From Pandoraea iniqua (GTDB taxonomy: Bacteria; Pseudomonadota; Gammaproteobacteria; Burkholderiales; Burkholderiaceae): a DNA stretch of 64,000 bases. The DNA is taken from assembly GCF_902459685.1 (NCBI RefSeq), contig NZ_CABPSF010000004.1, positions 124,001 through 188,000 on the forward strand, given 5' to 3'. The notes under the pieces were generated by a model, which was given only the letters and a program-made list of their open reading frames with translations, did no database searches and was not told the DNA's origin. A program made the position numbers and the translations under genes. Shown here one piece after another: positions 33,647-42,478 of this stretch; positions within the stretch are counted from its first letter, which is position 1, and each line of letters begins with the position of its first letter.

Positions 33647-34354
33647 ATGAACGATAAACACCTTTCCAGCCAGTTCGATTCCGACCTGAATCAGGTTTGC
33701 TCGCGCGTCCTCGAGATGGGCGGCCTGGTCGAATCGCAGATCGTCACCGCCATGCAGGGCCTCATCGGGTTCGACCGTGCATTGGTCGACGAAGTGATCG
33801 CCAACGAGCACCGTCTCAACACGCTGGAAGTCGAGATCGACGAAGAGTGCAGCAAAATCATTGCGCGCCGCCAGCCGACCGCGCGCGATCTGCGCCTGCT
33901 GCTCTCGATTTCGAAGACGATCACCAACCTCGAGCGCGCAGGCGACGAGGCCGAGAAGATCGCCAAGCGCACGCGTCACCTGCTTGAAGACGGTGCGGCA
34001 CAGAGCGTGAATTTCGCCGAGATCAAGCTCTCGGGCGAAATGGCAGCGCAGTTGCTGCGTCGCACGCTGGACGCGTTCGCGCGTCTGGACATCGTGGCGG
34101 CGGCCGAAATCGTGCGCGACGATAAGGCCATCGACAATGAATTCCGTGGCTTCGTGCGAAAATTGGTCACGTACATGATGGAAGACCCGCGCACCATCTC
34201 GGCCGGCCTGGATTTCCTGTTCATCGCCAAGGCCATCGAGCGTATCGGCGACCATGCGAAGAACATCGCCGAATTCATCATTTACATCGTCAAGGGCACC
34301 GACGTCCGGCACATTTCGCGCGAAGATTTGCAGCGCAAAGTGCAAGGCGAATAA
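33647..34354 (+). CDS. phoU: Phosphate signalling protein PhoU
   Basis: A 235-residue all-helical protein with two PhoU repeats (about 15-100 and 120-210). Each has acidic metal-binding motifs of the family: ERAGDEAEKIAKR and ERIGDHAKNIAEFI. It represses PhoR kinase output when phosphate is sufficient and modulates the Pst pump. GAGGAAA precedes the start. It lies between pstB and phoB. Confidence 0.96.
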   Translation: MNDKHLSSQFDSDLNQVCSRVLEMGGLVESQIVTAMQGLIGFDRALVDEVIANEHRLNTLEVEIDEECSKIIARRQPTARDLRLLLSISKTITNLERAGDEAEKIAKRTRHLLEDGAAQSVNFAEIKLSGEMAAQLLRRTLDAFARLDIVAAAEIVRDDKAIDNEFRGFVRKLVTYMMEDPRTISAGLDFLFIAKAIERIGDHAKNIAEFIIYIVKGTDVRHISREDLQRKVQGE

Positions 34355-34390
34355 CAAGCTCGACATTACTGAAGGTTTGAGAGGCAACCG

Positions 34391-35092
34391 ATGCCCAGCA
34401 GCATTCTGATCGTAGAAGACGAGCCGGCGATTTCCGAGCTGATCTCCGTTAATCTGCAACATGCGGGTCACTATCCGATCCGGGCGTACAACGCCGAGCA
34501 GGCGCTCACGCTGATTAGCGACGTCCTGCCGGATCTCGTTCTGCTCGACTGGATGCTGCCCGGCAAGTCGGGCGTGACCTTCGCGCGCGAACTGCGGGCG
34601 AACGAGCGTACCAAGCACGTGCCCATCATCATGCTCACCGCGCGCAGCGAAGAGCAGGACAAGGTGATGGGGCTGGAGATCGGTGCGGACGACTATGTCA
34701 CCAAGCCGTTCTCGCCGAAGGAACTGATGGCGCGCATCAAGGCGGTGTTGCGCCGCCGTGCGCCGCAGTTGACCGAAGATGTGGTCAGCGTGAACGGTCT
34801 GAAGCTCGACCCGGCAACGCACCGCGTGACGAGCCATCAGACGAGCGGCGACATCAAGCTCGATCTGGGCCCGACGGAATTCCGTCTGCTGCATTTCTTC
34901 ATGACGCATCCGGAGCGCGTGCACAGCCGCTCGCAGTTGCTCGATCAGGTGTGGGGCGATCACGTGTTCGTGGAAGAGCGCACCGTGGACGTGCACATCA
35001 AGCGTCTTCGCGCTGCACTCAAGCCTGCCGGGCACGATGCTATGATCGAGACCGTACGCGGCAGCGGCTACCGCCTGACGAAGTCGGTCTAA
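34391..35092 (+). CDS. phoB: Phosphate regulon response regulator PhoB
   Basis: A 233-residue OmpR-type regulator. The receiver domain (1 to about 120) has phospho-acceptor Asp53 in LLDWMLPG, the Thr switch in IMLTARSEEQD and Lys in VTKPFSPKEL. The winged-helix DNA-binding domain is at about 130-230 (HVFVEERTVDVHIKRLR). It activates genes with Pho boxes such as those seen upstream of pstS and between ppk and ppx. GAGAGG precedes the start. Confidence 0.97.
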   Translation: MPSSILIVEDEPAISELISVNLQHAGHYPIRAYNAEQALTLISDVLPDLVLLDWMLPGKSGVTFARELRANERTKHVPIIMLTARSEEQDKVMGLEIGADDYVTKPFSPKELMARIKAVLRRRAPQLTEDVVSVNGLKLDPATHRVTSHQTSGDIKLDLGPTEFRLLHFFMTHPERVHSRSQLLDQVWGDHVFVEERTVDVHIKRLRAALKPAGHDAMIETVRGSGYRLTKSV

Positions 35093-35229
35093 GGCGCTCT
35101 GGGCGCTCCGAGGCTGAACCCTGACGTGCGCCGTCGGCGCCGTCAGCCGCCGTTCCCCCTGCGACCGACGATGGCTTTTCGCCGTCTCGTCAGCCCCGGG
35201 TAGCGGCGGCAAACCCCTGTGCATCGTCT

Positions 35230-36588
35230 ATGAATATCATTTGGGCCCGTGCGCTGGCGTTCCTGATCCTGCAAGCGGCCATTTCGGTGGCCGTGGGCTG
35301 GCTTCTCGGCGCGCGCGCAGGCTACGTCACCGCGATTTTCCTGCTGGTGGTGCAGCTTTTCTTCAACGTCTACCACGCGCAACGCCTCTGGCGTCTGCTC
35401 GATGCCCCGGTCTACGGGGAAGTGCCGAGCGCGCTCGGCCTGTGGGGCGAAATCTACTACCGGCTGCACAAACTCGCGAAGCGCTGGCATAACCAGGTCA
35501 AGCAGGTCGAGCAGCAGCACGCGCGCTTCATTCAGGCCATTCAGGCTTCGCCCAACGGCGTGATCATGCTCGACGAGCATAACCAGATCGAGTGGTGCAA
35601 TGCGATTGCCGAGACGCACTTCGGTATCGATGCCAAGCGCGATCTGCGTCAACAGATCACCCATTTGCTGCGCACCCCCGCGTTCGTGCACTACCTCTCG
35701 TCCGAGCGTTATGACGAGGCGCTGATCATGCAGCACATGGGCGTGAAGCGGAACAATGTGCTCTCGATGCAGGTGTTTCCGTATGGCGACAACCGCAAGC
35801 TGATCATCTCGCTCGATGTGACTGATCTGGAGCGCACGGACGCCATGCGCCGCGACTTCGTGGCCAACGTCTCGCACGAGTTGAAGACGCCGCTGACGGT
35901 GCTCTCCGGCTTTCTGGAAACGGTGGGCGAACTGCCGCTGTCCGCCGATGAGATTCAGCGTTACGTCGAAATCATGCGCCAGCAGGCATCGCGCATGCAG
36001 AGCATCGTGAACGACCTGCTGACGCTCGCCAAGCTCGAAGGCAGCGGCAAGCCGCCTTCGGACGAGCGGATCGACATGGGCGTGCAGATGCGCACGCTGC
36101 GCAGCGACGCTGAAGGGCTCTCGCAAGGCCAGCATGCGATCGAGGTCACCGGTGTCGACGGGCTGGACGTGCGCGGCGCTGAAGGCGAATTGCACAGTGC
36201 GTTCAGCAATCTGGTCAGCAACGCGGTGCGTTATACGCCGCAGGGTGGCAAGATCTGCATCGACTGGAGCGCGACCGACGATGGTGGCGCGCGCTTTACC
36301 GTCATCGACTCGGGGCTGGGCATTCCGGCGGAACATATCCCGCGTCTGACCGAGCGGTTCTATCGCATCGATCGCAGCCGTTCGCGTGATACGGGCGGGA
36401 CCGGGCTGGGACTGGCCATCGTCAAGCACGTGCTTACGCGTCATCAGGCAGACTTGCGGGTCACGAGCGAGGAAGGGCACGGCAGTACGTTCAGTATCCA
36501 TTTCCCGCCGTCACGGGTGGTTCACCGTGCCCCGGCGGATCTGCCGGCACCGGCCGCTGCGCCGTCGAACGTGGCCGCCAACGGTTGA
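35230..36588 (+). CDS. phoR: Phosphate regulon sensor histidine kinase PhoR
   Basis: A 452-residue membrane kinase. Two N-terminal hydrophobic segments (about 5-26 and 30-48) are joined by a very short loop, so there is almost no periplasmic sensor; input comes through PhoU/Pst as in E. coli. A PAS domain follows (QAIQASPNGVIMLDEHNQIE). His216 in VSHELKTPLT is the phosphorylation site, and the ATPase has LVSNAVRYTP and GGTGLGLAIV. A Pro/Ala tail ends the protein. The 137-base gap from phoB is wide for partner genes and no terminator is seen in it. Confidence 0.96.
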   Translation: MNIIWARALAFLILQAAISVAVGWLLGARAGYVTAIFLLVVQLFFNVYHAQRLWRLLDAPVYGEVPSALGLWGEIYYRLHKLAKRWHNQVKQVEQQHARFIQAIQASPNGVIMLDEHNQIEWCNAIAETHFGIDAKRDLRQQITHLLRTPAFVHYLSSERYDEALIMQHMGVKRNNVLSMQVFPYGDNRKLIISLDVTDLERTDAMRRDFVANVSHELKTPLTVLSGFLETVGELPLSADEIQRYVEIMRQQASRMQSIVNDLLTLAKLEGSGKPPSDERIDMGVQMRTLRSDAEGLSQGQHAIEVTGVDGLDVRGAEGELHSAFSNLVSNAVRYTPQGGKICIDWSATDDGGARFTVIDSGLGIPAEHIPRLTERFYRIDRSRSRDTGGTGLGLAIVKHVLTRHQADLRVTSEEGHGSTFSIHFPPSRVVHRAPADLPAPAAAPSNVAANG

Positions 36589-36623
36589 TCGGCTCGCAAC
36601 GCGGGCTGGCGCGACCCAAACGT

Positions 36624-36661
36624 AAAAAAGGCGTCTGACTTAACGGTCAGACGCCTTTTTT
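36624..36661. terminator. Bidirectional terminator between phoR and ppk
   Basis: A 10-bp stem GGCGTCTGAC/GTCAGACGCC (36630-36639 with 36646-36655) is flanked by six As and six Ts. It ends the phoBR transcript and the convergent ppk transcript. Confidence 0.93.
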
Positions 36662-36688
36662 GTGTCCGCGTGTTTGTCGTTCGCGCGG

Positions 36689-38761
36689 TTAGTTACCCGT
36701 CTGCACGTACTGGGTCAGGTCCTGCATCAGCGCCAGTTGGCTGTTGAAGGGCTTCTTGCCCGCGCGACGGCGCAGGTAGCTGCCATCCGGGCGCATGAGC
36801 CACGCGGACGTGTTGTCGCGCAGATGCACCATCAGCCCTTCGCGAATCACGCGGGCCTTCAGGCGCTTGTCATGCACGGGGAAGGCCACTTCCACGCGGC
36901 GGAAGAAGTTGCGTTCCATCCAGTCGGCGCTTGAGAGCATCACCTTCTCGTCGCCATGCGCATAGAAGTAGTAAATGCGATGGTGTTCGAGAAAACGCCC
37001 CACGATCGAGCGCACGGTGATGTTCTCCGAGAGCCCCGGCACGCCTGCGCGCAGCGAGCAGACGCCGCGCACGATGAGGTCGATCTTCACGCCGGCACGC
37101 GATGCCTTGTAAAGCTCGGCAATGATGGTCGGATCGAGCAGCGCGTTCATCTTCGCGATGATGCGGGCCTTTTTGCCGGCGGCGGCCGCTTCCGTTTCGC
37201 GCCGGATCGCTTCGAGCAGATGCGTGTGCATGGTGAACGGCGACTGCCAGAGACCGTGCAACTGCGTCTGCCGGCCGATACCGGTGAGCTGCTGGAAGAC
37301 GACGTGCACGTCGGCGCAGAGCTTTTCGTCGGCCGTCATTAGGCCGAAGTCGGTGTACAGGCGTGCCGTGCGCGGGTGGTAATTGCCCGTGCCGAGGTGC
37401 ACGTAGCGCTTGAGGTACGTCTTCTTGCCCTCGTGCGTGCGGCGCACCACCAGCAGCATCTTCGCGTGGCACTTGTGGCCGACCACGCCGTACACGACGT
37501 GCGCGCCGACCGCTTCGAGCCGTGCCGCCCAGTTGATGTTCGTTTCCTCGTCGAAGCGGGCGAGCAACTCGACGACCACCGTGACTTCCTTGCCGTTGCG
37601 CGCGGCTTCCATGAGCGCGTCCATCAGCGACGACTCGTTACCGGTGCGGTAGATGGTCTGCTTGATGGCGACGACGTCAGGGTCGCGGGCGGCCTGCAAC
37701 AGCAGCTCCAGCACCGGCTGGAAGCTGTCGTAGGGGTGGTGCAGCAGCACGTCGCCCTGATCGATGAGATCGAACATGGCCGGCGAGGCGATCATGCGCT
37801 TGGGCAGGGCCGGGACGAACGGTGCGAATTTCAGATCGGGGCGGTCGACCATCTCGGGCAACGGCATCAGGCGCACGAGGTTGACGGGGCCTTTCACGCG
37901 GTAGCAATCGGAGTCGGTCAGGCCGCATTCCGTTTGCAGGCGGCGCACGAGCCGCGCGGGCGCGCCGGAATCGACTTCGAGGCGGACGGCATCGCCGAGG
38001 TGGCGGGCCGGCAATTCGCCTTGCAGGGCGGTGCGCAGGTTCGTGATTTCGTCTTCGTCGACGAACAGGTCGCTGTTACGCGTGACACGGAACTGGTGGC
38101 AGCCCTTGGCCGTGAGGCCCGGGAACAGTTCGCTCGAAAATCGAAGCATGAGCGAGCTGAGCAGCACGAAGCTGTTGGGCAACGGCGCGAGCGGGGCGGG
38201 CATCGGCACCAGACGGGGCAGGGCGCGCGGGGCTTGCACGATGGCGAGTTCCGCGTCGCGTCCGAACGCGTCTTTACCTTCGAGTTCGACGGCGAAGTTC
38301 AGGCTTTTGTTGAGAACGCGCGGGAACGGGTGAGCTGGGTCGAGCCCGATGGGCGTGAGCACCGGCACCAGTTCGCGCATGAAGTAGTCGCGTGCCCATT
38401 CGACTTGGGCATCGTTCCACTGGCCGGAGGGGTGAAACGCGATGCCCTCGGCCTCGAGCGCGGGCATCAGGCTGCCGAACATGGCGTACTGCTTTTCCAC
38501 GAGCGCTTGTGCCCGGGAACAGACTTGCGTGTAAACTTGCTGAAAAGTCATGCCGTCGGGCGTGAGCATGCCCGGATTTTCGCGCATCTGCTCCTTGAGT
38601 CCGGCGACGCGGATTTCGAAGAATTCATCCAGATTGCTACTGACGATACAGACAAAACGCAGGCGTTCGAGCAGTGGCGTGGCCGGGTCGGCTGCCTGTG
38701 CGAGCACGCGTTCATTGAACGCAAGGATGCCAAGCTCGCGATTGAGCAGCGGATAATTCAT
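36689..38761 (-). CDS. ppk: Polyphosphate kinase 1
   Basis: A 690-residue PPK1, which builds polyphosphate from ATP. Domains in order are the N domain (LLNRELGILAFNERVLAQA), head domain, and two catalytic C domains. These contain the autophosphorylated-His region GVVGHKCHAKMLLVVRR and the second conserved His region with SSADWMERNFFRRVE. The frame extends to 38803 (MKNSRQSHVFRTF), but a Pho box at 38828-38811 with a -10 at 38800-38795 would place the transcript start inside that extension, so 38761 (MNYPLLNREL) is preferred. No clear ribosome site is seen at either. Confidence 0.93.
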   Translation of the reverse strand: MNYPLLNRELGILAFNERVLAQAADPATPLLERLRFVCIVSSNLDEFFEIRVAGLKEQMRENPGMLTPDGMTFQQVYTQVCSRAQALVEKQYAMFGSLMPALEAEGIAFHPSGQWNDAQVEWARDYFMRELVPVLTPIGLDPAHPFPRVLNKSLNFAVELEGKDAFGRDAELAIVQAPRALPRLVPMPAPLAPLPNSFVLLSSLMLRFSSELFPGLTAKGCHQFRVTRNSDLFVDEDEITNLRTALQGELPARHLGDAVRLEVDSGAPARLVRRLQTECGLTDSDCYRVKGPVNLVRLMPLPEMVDRPDLKFAPFVPALPKRMIASPAMFDLIDQGDVLLHHPYDSFQPVLELLLQAARDPDVVAIKQTIYRTGNESSLMDALMEAARNGKEVTVVVELLARFDEETNINWAARLEAVGAHVVYGVVGHKCHAKMLLVVRRTHEGKKTYLKRYVHLGTGNYHPRTARLYTDFGLMTADEKLCADVHVVFQQLTGIGRQTQLHGLWQSPFTMHTHLLEAIRRETEAAAAGKKARIIAKMNALLDPTIIAELYKASRAGVKIDLIVRGVCSLRAGVPGLSENITVRSIVGRFLEHHRIYYFYAHGDEKVMLSSADWMERNFFRRVEVAFPVHDKRLKARVIREGLMVHLRDNTSAWLMRPDGSYLRRRAGKKPFNSQLALMQDLTQYVQTGN

Positions 38762-38794
38762 ATTGAACGTGCGAAAGACATGGGATTGGCGTGA

Positions 38795-38828
38795 ATTCTT
38801 CATCCGTATTGTTACAGTTATATGACAT
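38795..38828 (-). promoter_or_regulatory. Pho box and -10 for ppk
   Basis: On the minus strand ATGTCAT-ATAA-CTGTAAC (38828-38811) has half-sites 11 bp apart and closely follows the PhoB consensus. AAGAAT at 38800-38795 lies 10 bp downstream as a -10 element. Transcription would begin near 38788. Confidence 0.65.
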
Positions 38829-38834
38829 TCACAT

Positions 38835-38852
38835 TTGTCAACGACGTGTCAT
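38835..38852 (+). promoter_or_regulatory. Pho box facing ppx, copy 1
   Basis: TTGTCAA-CGAC-GTGTCAT on the plus strand has direct TGTCA half-sites at 38836 and 38847, exactly 11 bp apart, about 100 bp before the ppx start. Confidence 0.6.
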
Positions 38853-38870
38853 ATTCACTTTGTAACGTAT

Positions 38871-38888
38871 TCGTCATTTATCTGTCGA
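38871..38888 (+). promoter_or_regulatory. Pho box facing ppx, copy 2 (degenerate)
   Basis: TCGTCAT-TTAT-CTGTCGA: GTC cores at 38873 and 38884 are 11 bp apart, with one mismatch more per half-site than copy 1. The 36-bp spacing between copies is not a multiple of 11. Confidence 0.4.
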
Positions 38889-38955
38889 GTGCGCGTCACG
38901 CTTTTCGTGTGCAACAAAGCGTATTTCGACACTCATCGCCCAGGCGCACCCCCAC

Positions 38956-40476
38956 ATGAGTACCCCTTCGCCTTTATTAGCGGCCGTCGATCTCGGCTCG
39001 AACAGTTTTCGCCTGATCATCGGCCGGGTGGAGGAAACCTCCGCGGGCACGCAGATTTATCAGGTGGATGCGCTGCGCGAACCGGTCAGGCTTGCCGCTG
39101 GCCTGAACGCGGAAAAGTATCTCGATCACCCGTCGCAGCAACGCGGCTGGGATGTGCTCAAGCGCTTTGGCGAGCGGCTGCGGGGTTTTCATCCCGATCA
39201 GGTGCGCGCGGTCGCGACTAACACGTTGCGTGTGGCGAAGAACGCACAGGATTTCCTCGGTGAAGCGCAGCGCGCGCTCGGGTTTCCCATCGAAGTGATT
39301 GCCGGACGCGAAGAAGCGCGGCTGATTTATGCCGGCGCAGCGCATTCGGTGCCCACTTGTCCGGGAAATCGACTCGTCGTGGATATCGGCGGCGGTTCGA
39401 CGGAATTCATTATCGGTCAGGATTACGAACCGTTGATCATGGAGAGTCTGTACATCGGCTGCGTGAGTCACAGCCGTTTGTTCTTTCCCAGCGGCAACGT
39501 CGACGACTATGCGATGAAGCAGGCCGAGTTGGCGGCGCGTCGTGAAATCCAGATTATTTCCTCTGCGTTTCGCGAGGCCGGGTGGTCGCAGGCCATCGGT
39601 TCATCGGGCACGGCCCGCGCGCTGGCCGAATTGCTGGAGGCCAACGGCTTCAACGACGGCGGGGTGCACGGCCTCACGCGCGGTGGTCTCGAGCGGCTCA
39701 AACGAGCGCTCATCAAGGCAGAGAACGCCAATCGTCTGAAGCTGGCCGGGTTGAAGCAGGACCGTATTCCGGTGTTGCCGGGCGGCCTGTCGATCATGCT
39801 CTCGGTGTTCAACGAGCTTGAAGTCGATCATATGGAAACGACGGACGCCGCACTGCGTCTGGGCGTGATGTACGACTTACTGGGCCGTACGCAGCATCAG
39901 GACATGCGTGCCGTGACCGTCGAGCAGTTCGTGCGCCGCTACGGCGTGGACCGTGCGCAGACTGAGCGTGTCGGGCGTCTGGCGATTGCGCTGTATCGGC
40001 AATTGCCGGTGGCTGGCGACGAAGCGGACGCCGACGACGGTCGTGAAGAGGACGAAGCGCTGCTCGGCTGGGCATCGTCGCTGCACGAAATGGGGTTGTC
40101 GATCTCGCACAGCGCCTATCACAAGCATTCGGCTTACATCGGCAGCAACGCGGACATGCCCGGCTTCTCGCGCCCCGATCAGGCGCGCTTGGCGGAGTTG
40201 CTGCTGGGGCACGTCGGCAAGCTCGGCAAGCTGGCGTCGCAGGCGCAGCAGGTCGACTGGCAATTGCTGTTCTGCCTGCGGCTGGCGGTATTGTTTTGTC
40301 GCCGCCGCATCGACGCGTTGCCCGAGAGCATCGAGGTGAATCGTCTTGACGACGGCTTTGAGGTAACGGTGCCGCGCGCGTGGATCGACGCGAACCCGCT
40401 GACCGATTACAGCTTGCAGCGCGAGGCGCAGGAGTGGGAGAAGATTGGGCAGCGTTATAAGGTGGTGTACGCCTGA
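38956..40476 (+). CDS. ppx: Exopolyphosphatase (Ppx/GppA family)
   Basis: A 506-residue Ppx/GppA phosphatase that removes terminal phosphate from polyphosphate. The actin-like ATPase-fold motifs are AAVDLGSNSFRLIIGRV at the N-terminus and LVVDIGGGSTEFIIG near residue 145, plus GSSGTARALAEL. An HD-like C-terminal domain follows, with SLHEMGLSISHSAYHKHSAY. It is divergent from ppk, with Pho-like boxes between them, so synthesis and breakdown of polyphosphate appear to be controlled together. GppA (pppGpp hydrolysis) is the alternative within the family. Confidence 0.94.
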   Translation: MSTPSPLLAAVDLGSNSFRLIIGRVEETSAGTQIYQVDALREPVRLAAGLNAEKYLDHPSQQRGWDVLKRFGERLRGFHPDQVRAVATNTLRVAKNAQDFLGEAQRALGFPIEVIAGREEARLIYAGAAHSVPTCPGNRLVVDIGGGSTEFIIGQDYEPLIMESLYIGCVSHSRLFFPSGNVDDYAMKQAELAARREIQIISSAFREAGWSQAIGSSGTARALAELLEANGFNDGGVHGLTRGGLERLKRALIKAENANRLKLAGLKQDRIPVLPGGLSIMLSVFNELEVDHMETTDAALRLGVMYDLLGRTQHQDMRAVTVEQFVRRYGVDRAQTERVGRLAIALYRQLPVAGDEADADDGREEDEALLGWASSLHEMGLSISHSAYHKHSAYIGSNADMPGFSRPDQARLAELLLGHVGKLGKLASQAQQVDWQLLFCLRLAVLFCRRRIDALPESIEVNRLDDGFEVTVPRAWIDANPLTDYSLQREAQEWEKIGQRYKVVYA

Positions 40477-40553
40477 AAGGGGGAATTTCCCCGCGCTTCT
40501 CGGTTGCTCAGTGACTCAAGACTCAAATCATTCGACTTGGTGTTGCAGATAAT

Positions 40554-40584
40554 AAAAAGCCCGGCAATTTGCCGGGCTTTTTTT
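40554..40584. terminator. Bidirectional terminator between ppx and olsB
   Basis: GCCCGGC and GCCGGGC pair around AATTT, flanked by five As on the left and seven Ts on the right. Confidence 0.92.
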
Positions 40585-40630
40585 GTCCTTATGAAATGGA
40601 CGGATTGGGTTGGGGGGAGCGTGGCCTGAC

Positions 40631-41464
40631 TCAGGCGTTTTGCAGCTTGCTGAGCAGTTCCGGTCCGAGGAAGTGACGCGCGTAACGCGGGTTCATGTCG
40701 GACAGGCGGAACATCGTCAGGAAGTCGGCCGTATTGAAATCGGGGTCCCAGGCCGGGGCGCCGCAGATGCGGGCACCGAGGCGCAGGTAGCCCTTGACCA
40801 GCGCGGGCGGCTCGACGTCGAGGCCCGATTGCAGTTCGTTGATCGGCAGCGCGATGCGCGGGACGGCGTGATACTCGGCCGGGGCCATGGCGCTATCGCT
40901 GTCTTGCAGCTTGCGATACAGGCTGGCGGCGTAGTGGCCACCGTCGGCCATGGGCACGCTGGCGCAGCCGAGCATGGTCTCCAGACCGTTACGTACCATG
41001 TACTCCGCCAGACCGCTCCAGAGGGCCATGATGACGGCGCCGTTGCGGTAGTCGGGGTGCACGCACGAGCGGCCGGTCTCGAGCATCTTGGGGCGCAGAT
41101 GGTCGAGGCGAGAGAGGTCGAATTCGCCCTCGGAGTACAGACGGCCGAGGCGTTTGGCCTGATCGGGGGGTAATACGCGGTAGGTGCCGACAACCTTGAG
41201 CGAGTCCTGATCGCGAACGAGCAGGTGATCGCAGTATTGGTCGTATTCGTCGACGTCCAGGCCTGCCGGGCCTTTGACCGAAGCGCCCATTTCTTCGGCG
41301 AAGACCTGATATCTCAGGCGTTGGGCTTCACGAAGCTCGCTTTCGTCGCGTGCCCACGCCACAGCCAGATTCGGTTTGACAGGCGTTTCAGGACGAGGAA
41401 GACGCCTCCGCGACGTGGGGGTCAGCGAAGAGAGCGGCATGGTGGGGTTCGGCAGGTCGCGCAT
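40631..41464 (-). CDS. olsB: GNAT-fold N-acyltransferase, probable L-ornithine N-alpha-acyltransferase
   Basis: A 277-residue protein of the hemolysin-type/OlsB acyltransferase family. Segments LREAQRLRYQVFAEEMGA, DQYCDHLLVRD, VGTYRVLPPDQA and ETGRSCVHPDYRNGAVIMALWSGLAEY match OlsB, which adds a 3-hydroxyacyl group from acyl-ACP to ornithine to make lyso-ornithine lipid. OlsA is not nearby. Ornithine lipids replace phospholipids during phosphate limitation in several bacteria, so its place next to the Pho genes is suggestive. The start at 41464 follows AGGG; the frame reaches 41515. Confidence 0.8.
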   Translation of the reverse strand: MRDLPNPTMPLSSLTPTSRRRLPRPETPVKPNLAVAWARDESELREAQRLRYQVFAEEMGASVKGPAGLDVDEYDQYCDHLLVRDQDSLKVVGTYRVLPPDQAKRLGRLYSEGEFDLSRLDHLRPKMLETGRSCVHPDYRNGAVIMALWSGLAEYMVRNGLETMLGCASVPMADGGHYAASLYRKLQDSDSAMAPAEYHAVPRIALPINELQSGLDVEPPALVKGYLRLGARICGAPAWDPDFNTADFLTMFRLSDMNPRYARHFLGPELLSKLQNA

Positions 41465-41552
41465 AAAGGCCCTTTTTGTGACGGTCGCGTTGCGACGTAC
41501 TTTAAAAAGCATCAATGTCGATTCCGTGAACGGGAGGCGACAATTCTATGAC

Positions 41553-41632
41553 AAAACTTGGGATCTCACGCGGCAGGTCCCAAGGCGAATGTCTTGAAAG
41601 CACCGTTCCACCGGCTTTCCGGCGCTTTCAAG
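41553..41632 (-). terminator. Tandem stem-loops downstream of sixA
   Basis: Reading the minus strand after sixA, a stem CTTGAAAGC/GCTTTCAAG (41632-41593) comes first. Then CTTGGGA/TCCCAAG (41584-41557) follows, with TTTTGT directly after it. The second hairpin can act as an intrinsic terminator before olsB. Confidence 0.6.
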
Positions 41633-41643
41633 CGGGGTAGAAA

Positions 41644-42138
41644 TCAAAGGAGATCGGGATTGATGACGGCGCGCACGACGACCTGACTTTCGTCTTCCCT
41701 GCGACGCGAGGCGAGCCACCAGATGCCGGCTTTCTTGATGGTCCAGTAGGATTCTTGGCCGCTCAGGAGCAGGCTGGCGAGTTGGCCGAGGGCGGGTTGG
41801 TGGCCGACGATGACGACATTCTGGGCGGTGCCGGGCCAATCGATGGCGCCGAGCAGGGTCATGGCGTTTGCCCCGGGGGCGAGATCGCGCACGATGCGGG
41901 GGCTGGGGGTGAGCGCGTGAGCGGTCTGGACGGCGCGTACGGCGGGGCTTGAGAGGATGATGGTGTCTTCGGGGAGGCGGGCGCGCAGCCAGAGGGCGGC
42001 TTTTTCGGCTTGTTTGCGGCCGCGATCGGTGAGTTCGCGGGCCAGATCGGCTTGCGCGCTGAGGGCGAGGGTGGCGGGCAGGTTTTCGGCGTCGGCGTGA
42101 CGCCAGAGAATCAGGTTCATCGACACGGGTTCGAGCAT
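41644..42138 (-). CDS. sixA: Histidine phosphatase family protein, SixA type
   Basis: A 164-residue branch-2 histidine phosphatase. The RHG-type motif is LILWRHADAEN (His acceptor), with a second catalytic region ILSSPAVRAVQTAHAL and the conserved His in VVIVGHQPALGQLASLL. SixA proteins dephosphorylate phosphohistidine of HPt domains or of the nitrogen PTS. The start at 42138 follows GGGAGG by 6 bases; an internal ATG at 42120 is closer to the catalytic motif but has no ribosome site. Confidence 0.85.
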   Translation of the reverse strand: MLEPVSMNLILWRHADAENLPATLALSAQADLARELTDRGRKQAEKAALWLRARLPEDTIILSSPAVRAVQTAHALTPSPRIVRDLAPGANAMTLLGAIDWPGTAQNVVIVGHQPALGQLASLLLSGQESYWTIKKAGIWWLASRRREDESQVVVRAVINPDLL

Positions 42139-42287
42139 GTTGAACCTCCCACTATGGCGGGTTTTCGTGGCGGCGGCGTGACCGTCGGCGAGACTTTTGC
42201 GGTGTGCGGCAACTACGTAATCGCAAGCGAGTGCATGGCCATTGTGCCAGCCATCGACAGGAATTCACGCAGAATTGGCGCGTCTAT

Positions 42288-42316
42288 TTGACGCAGCGCC
42301 GAGAACCCTCTACAAT
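42288..42316 (+). promoter_or_regulatory. Promoter of tRNA-Pro
   Basis: TTGACG (42288-42293) and TACAAT (42311-42316) are 17 bp apart, a near-consensus sigma70 promoter, 13 bp before the mature tRNA 5' end. Confidence 0.85.
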
Positions 42317-42329
42317 TCGCCCTCTTCGT

Positions 42330-42406
42330 CGGAGCGTAGCGCAGCCTGGTAGCGCATCTGATTTGGGATCAGAGGGTCGTAGGTTCGAATCCTATCGCTC
42401 CGACCA
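42330..42406 (+). tRNA. tRNA-Pro (anticodon TGG)
   Basis: A 77-base tRNA with acceptor CGGAGCG/CGCTCCG, discriminator A and encoded CCA. The anticodon stem-loop CTGAT-TTGGGAT-CAG gives anticodon TGG, and the T arm is GTAGG-TTCGAAT-CCTAT. C1-G72 is the usual first pair of bacterial tRNA-Pro. Confidence 0.97.
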
Positions 42407-42421
42407 GCAGGATTGAAGGTG

Positions 42422-42455
42422 AAGGGGTTAGCTTCGGCTAACCCCTTTTGTTTTT
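42422..42455 (+). terminator. Terminator of tRNA-Pro
   Basis: GGGGTTAGC and GCTAACCCC pair around a stable TTCG tetraloop, followed by TTTTGTTTTTG. Confidence 0.93.
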
Positions 42456-42478
42456 GTGCGGGCGAATCCCTCACCCCA

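Noticed and set aside
38762-38803. N-terminal extension of ppk from ATG 38803
   Set aside because: The Pho box and -10 would place the transcript start downstream of it, and the extension does not look like PPK1.
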